The notes under the pieces are model-generated. The model worked only from the letters and a program-made list of their open reading frames with translations. It made no database searches and was not told where the DNA came from. 6,893 nucleotides of DNA, from contig JALWMN010000059.1 in assembly GCA_027083895.1 (NCBI GenBank), positions 1 to 6,893 of the forward strand, given 5' to 3'. Within the stretch, counting starts at the first letter, position 1; every line of letters begins with the position of its first letter. This document shows positions 4,928 to 6,893 of the stretch, one piece after another. Source of the stretch: Campylobacteraceae bacterium. GTDB taxonomy: Bacteria; Campylobacterota; Campylobacteria; Campylobacterales; Sulfurovaceae. The translations under genes and the position numbers were made by a program.

Positions 4928-6286
4928 ATGTTTGATACTCTAACAGAGAGTTTTAAAAGTGCAATTGGAAAGATTCGATTTCATGATGATGAGAAGGCTC
5001 TAAAAAAGGCTTTAACAGAGTTAAAAAAGTCGCTCTTAAAGGCTGATGTGCACCATAAGGTGGTAAAAGAGCTCTTAACAAATGTTGAGAAGGATGTAAA
5101 AGCAGCGGGTGTTGGGAAAGATAACTTTTTAAGAGCACTTGCAAAAGAGTTAAATGTTATCTTAACTGCTAAAGGAAATCAAGGCTTTGTATTTGCACCA
5201 AAGCCACCAACAGTAGTGCTAATGACAGGGCTTCAGGGAAGTGGTAAAACAACAACTACCGGTAAGCTTGCCTATATGCTTAAAGAGCAAAAAAAGAAAA
5301 AGGTTTTAGTAGCTGCAGCAGATTTACAAAGGTTAGCAGCAGTAGAACAGTTGCGGCAAATTACAGAGCAAATAGGTGTTGATTTAGTAGCTGATGAGAA
5401 TGCAACTTCTGAAGAGATTGTAAAAAAGGCACTGAAAGAGGCCGAAGATGGTATGTATGATGTACTCTTAATCGATACTGCAGGTCGTTTAGCGATAGAT
5501 GATGAGTTGATGGAGGAGTTAGCAAGAATAAAAGAGATTGCAAATCCAGATGAGATCTTTTATGTTGCTGATGCAATGACAGGTATCGATGCGGTACGTA
5601 CAGCTGCAACCTTTAAAGAGAAGATTGGAATTACAGGCGTTGTCTTGAGTAAATTCGATGCAGATAGTAAAGGTGGTGTGGCACTTGGTGTTGCACACCA
5701 AGTTGGTGTTCCACTGCGATTTATTGGTAGTGGTGAGAAGATGCCAGATCTCGATGCCTTTATTCCAGATAGAATTGTAAAGAGGCTTATGGGGGCTGGG
5801 GATCTAGAGAGTCTTATAGAAAAGACTACAGCTGCCATTGATGAGAAGAGTGCAAAGAAGATTACTAAAAAGATTAAAAAAGGGCAGTTTAATTTCAATG
5901 ACTTTTTAGAGCAGATGGAGCAGATGAAAAAGCTTGGTTCTATGAAATCGCTCATGAGTATGATCCCTGGAATGAGTGGTATAGCAAAACAGATAGGCGA
6001 AATAGATTTAGAAAATTCAAAAGAGATGAAGCAGATTAAAGCAATGATAAGCTCAATGACACCAAAAGAGCGTGAGAATCCAGATCTTTTAAATAACTCA
6101 CGAAAAAGAAGGATCGCTGCTGGAGCTGGACTTGACCAGATGCAAGTGAATCGTATTTTAAAGCAGTTTAAAAATGCTGCAAAGATGGCAAAAAAGCTCT
6201 CAGGTAAAAATGGTATGAAGCAGATGCAAGAGATTATGAAGCAGATGCAAGGTGGTGGTGGGGTGCCACCTGGGCTCTTTAGATAG
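4928..6286 (+). CDS. ffh: Signal recognition particle protein Ffh (SRP54)
   Basis: Ffh binds signal sequences of nascent membrane proteins on the ribosome and, with 4.5S RNA and FtsY, delivers them to the translocon in a GTP-dependent cycle. The 452 residues show all three domains. The N domain spans about 1-85. The G domain has GLQGSGKT (P-loop, 101-108), DLQRLAA (132-138), DTAGRL (183-188), SKFDADSKGG (241-250) and GSGEKMPDLDAF (267-278). The methionine-rich M domain runs from about 325, with MSMIPGMSG and the RNA-binding RKRRIAAGAG (392-401). It ends in a Gly-rich GGGGVPPGLFR tail. Leu136 replaces the proline found in many Ffh proteins (DxxRPAA); I believe this is common in the phylum. ATG 4928 is chosen over TTG 4922 because of ribosome binding site spacing. 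The expected rpsP does not follow; a convergent gene does. No SRP RNA gene is visible here. Confidence 0.98.
   Translation: MFDTLTESFKSAIGKIRFHDDEKALKKALTELKKSLLKADVHHKVVKELLTNVEKDVKAAGVGKDNFLRALAKELNVILTAKGNQGFVFAPKPPTVVLMTGLQGSGKTTTTGKLAYMLKEQKKKKVLVAAADLQRLAAVEQLRQITEQIGVDLVADENATSEEIVKKALKEAEDGMYDVLLIDTAGRLAIDDELMEELARIKEIANPDEIFYVADAMTGIDAVRTAATFKEKIGITGVVLSKFDADSKGGVALGVAHQVGVPLRFIGSGEKMPDLDAFIPDRIVKRLMGAGDLESLIEKTTAAIDEKSAKKITKKIKKGQFNFNDFLEQMEQMKKLGSMKSLMSMIPGMSGIAKQIGEIDLENSKEMKQIKAMISSMTPKERENPDLLNNSRKRRIAAGAGLDQMQVNRILKQFKNAAKMAKKLSGKNGMKQMQEIMKQMQGGGGVPPGLFR
6215..6251 (+). repeat. 16-bp direct repeat in the ffh 3' end
   Basis: ATGAAGCAGATGCAAG occurs at 6215-6230 and again, identically, at 6236-6251, a period of 21 bp or seven codons. 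It encodes MKQMQ twice in the Met-rich C-terminus of the M domain. It may reflect a small in-frame duplication or simply codon choice in a Met/Gln-rich helix. Confidence 0.6.
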
Positions 6287-6299
6287 AGGTTTTTCTATT
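6282..6299. terminator. Weak AT-rich hairpin between convergent genes
   Basis: ATAGA (6283-6287) can pair with TCTAT (6294-6298), with a possible G-T pair outside, around a 6-nt loop; a short T-rich run (TCTATTTT) follows. It covers the 8-bp gap between the two convergent stop codons and could stop transcription from ffh. The stem is short and has few G-C pairs, so the call is weak. Confidence 0.25.
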
Positions 6300-6888
6300 C
6301 TATTTTGAGTTTTTCTCCTAATGTAAAGTACTCTTTACCTACTCGAGCAAGGGTAGGTCGTTCAATATCTATCTTTATTGACTCTTTATCTAGTACCAAG
6401 GATTCATGAATATAGACTTTTTTTATCTCTACTATTACAGGTATCGTTTTTGAACCTTCTAATTCAACCTCTTTATAGTAATCACAAAAGAGAACAATTT
6501 GAGCACTTTTTGGTACTGCAGGATAGTCTGGATTGAGGACCTTAGAATCGATTTGATATAAGCTATATTCACTTTGGTTGAACTCTAGTGGTGAAGCGGA
6601 GTTATGGAGTGCTTGTAGGTCGTTAGGTTGTGCAATGACTATTGAGCATTTTTTTGTTTCACGCAGGTTTTTAAGTGTATCTTTTGGGGTGCCATCGCTT
6701 TTGTGTCCAATTGAGATTAAGAGAGTTGCTGGAGAGGAGGAGAGTGGGATAAAGTAGCTAAATGGTGCTAAGTTAAGAATATCTTTTTCTGATTGTGTGC
6801 TTACCCATGCAATTGGTCTTGGAGTTACTATATTTGATACCAATTTATAGATATCGCTCGGCTCCAGATCCTCAATAGTATAATGCAT
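6295..6888 (-). CDS. Flavin reductase-like FMN-binding protein
   Basis: The 197 residues match the flavin reductase-like, FMN-binding split-barrel family (Flavin_Reduct; 'DIM6/NTAB' proteins). Characteristic segments are TPRPIAWVST (22-31), NLAPFSYF (39-46), KDTLKN (69-74), which usually contact FMN, and the closing LARVGKEYFTLGE (180-192). Members bind FMN and may use NAD(P)H, but the substrate of this subfamily is unknown. No signal peptide or membrane segment is seen, so it is probably cytosolic. The ATG at 6888-6886 gives the usual family N-terminus (Y.LE.L.P...YKL), but only 5 bases lie beyond it and the frame is still open at the window edge, so the ribosome binding site cannot be checked and a slightly earlier start is possible. 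It is convergent with ffh and not part of that operon. Confidence 0.88.
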   Translation of the reverse strand: MHYTIEDLEPSDIYKLVSNIVTPRPIAWVSTQSEKDILNLAPFSYFIPLSSSPATLLISIGHKSDGTPKDTLKNLRETKKCSIVIAQPNDLQALHNSASPLEFNQSEYSLYQIDSKVLNPDYPAVPKSAQIVLFCDYYKEVELEGSKTIPVIVEIKKVYIHESLVLDKESIKIDIERPTLARVGKEYFTLGEKLKIE

Positions 6889-6893
6889 AGATC

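Noticed and set aside
5560..5955. Antisense open frame within ffh
   Set aside because: ffh coding is certain here and the antisense product has no coherent features. The other antisense frames at 3949-4212, 4479-4736, 4953-5144, 5361-5609 and 5519-5701 were dismissed for the same reason.
6257..6270. GGTGG/CCACC hairpin near the end of ffh as a terminator
   Set aside because: It lies inside the coding sequence for the Gly-rich tail and no T run follows directly; the T run at 6290-6294 is about 20 nt away.

Overview
The window looks like a chromosomal housekeeping segment from a Campylobacterota (epsilonproteobacterial) Gram-negative. Three things point there. The DNA is AT-rich. The order glyQ - Nif3-like - coiled-coil zinc-ribbon protein - waaA - (DUF167) - RluA-type pseudouridine synthase - ffh matches, as I remember it, the Campylobacter jejuni stretch Cj0704-Cj0709 and partly the Helicobacter pylori HP0957-HP0960 region. 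The zinc-ribbon protein also closely resembles H. pylori HP0958. A Kdo transferase implies an LPS-bearing outer membrane. The genus cannot be settled from this window.

Layout: 1-180 is the 3' end of an unrecognised, very AT-rich gene that overlaps the start of glyQ. From 174 to 6286 every gene lies on the + strand: glyQ (174-1055), a Nif3/DUF34 protein (1065-1790), a 198-bp gap, an HP0958-like protein (1989-2714), waaA (2719-3876), a DUF167 protein (3866-4162), an S4/RluA-type pseudouridine synthase (4152-4886), then ffh (4928-6286). Apart from the 198-bp gap and a 41-bp gap before ffh, spacing is tight: 9 bp, 4 bp, and two overlaps of 11 bp. ffh has a candidate promoter of its own (GATACAAT, 4892-4899). 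A flavin-reductase-like gene faces ffh from the - strand (6295-6888), with only 8 bp between the two stop codons.

The genes share a broad growth and translation theme. GlyQ charges tRNA-Gly with GlyS, which is not in this window. The pseudouridine synthase modifies RNA. Ffh targets nascent membrane proteins. WaaA builds the LPS inner core. The HP0958-like protein, from work in H. pylori, supports flagellar gene expression. All five genes between glyQ and ffh start with TTG or GTG.

I found no mobile element, CRISPR array, RNA gene or obvious novel system. The points most worth a second look are the run of non-ATG starts, the 198-bp gap with a minus-strand coding-like stretch and a mini-ORF abutting the next start, and the break in the usual ffh-rpsP synteny.
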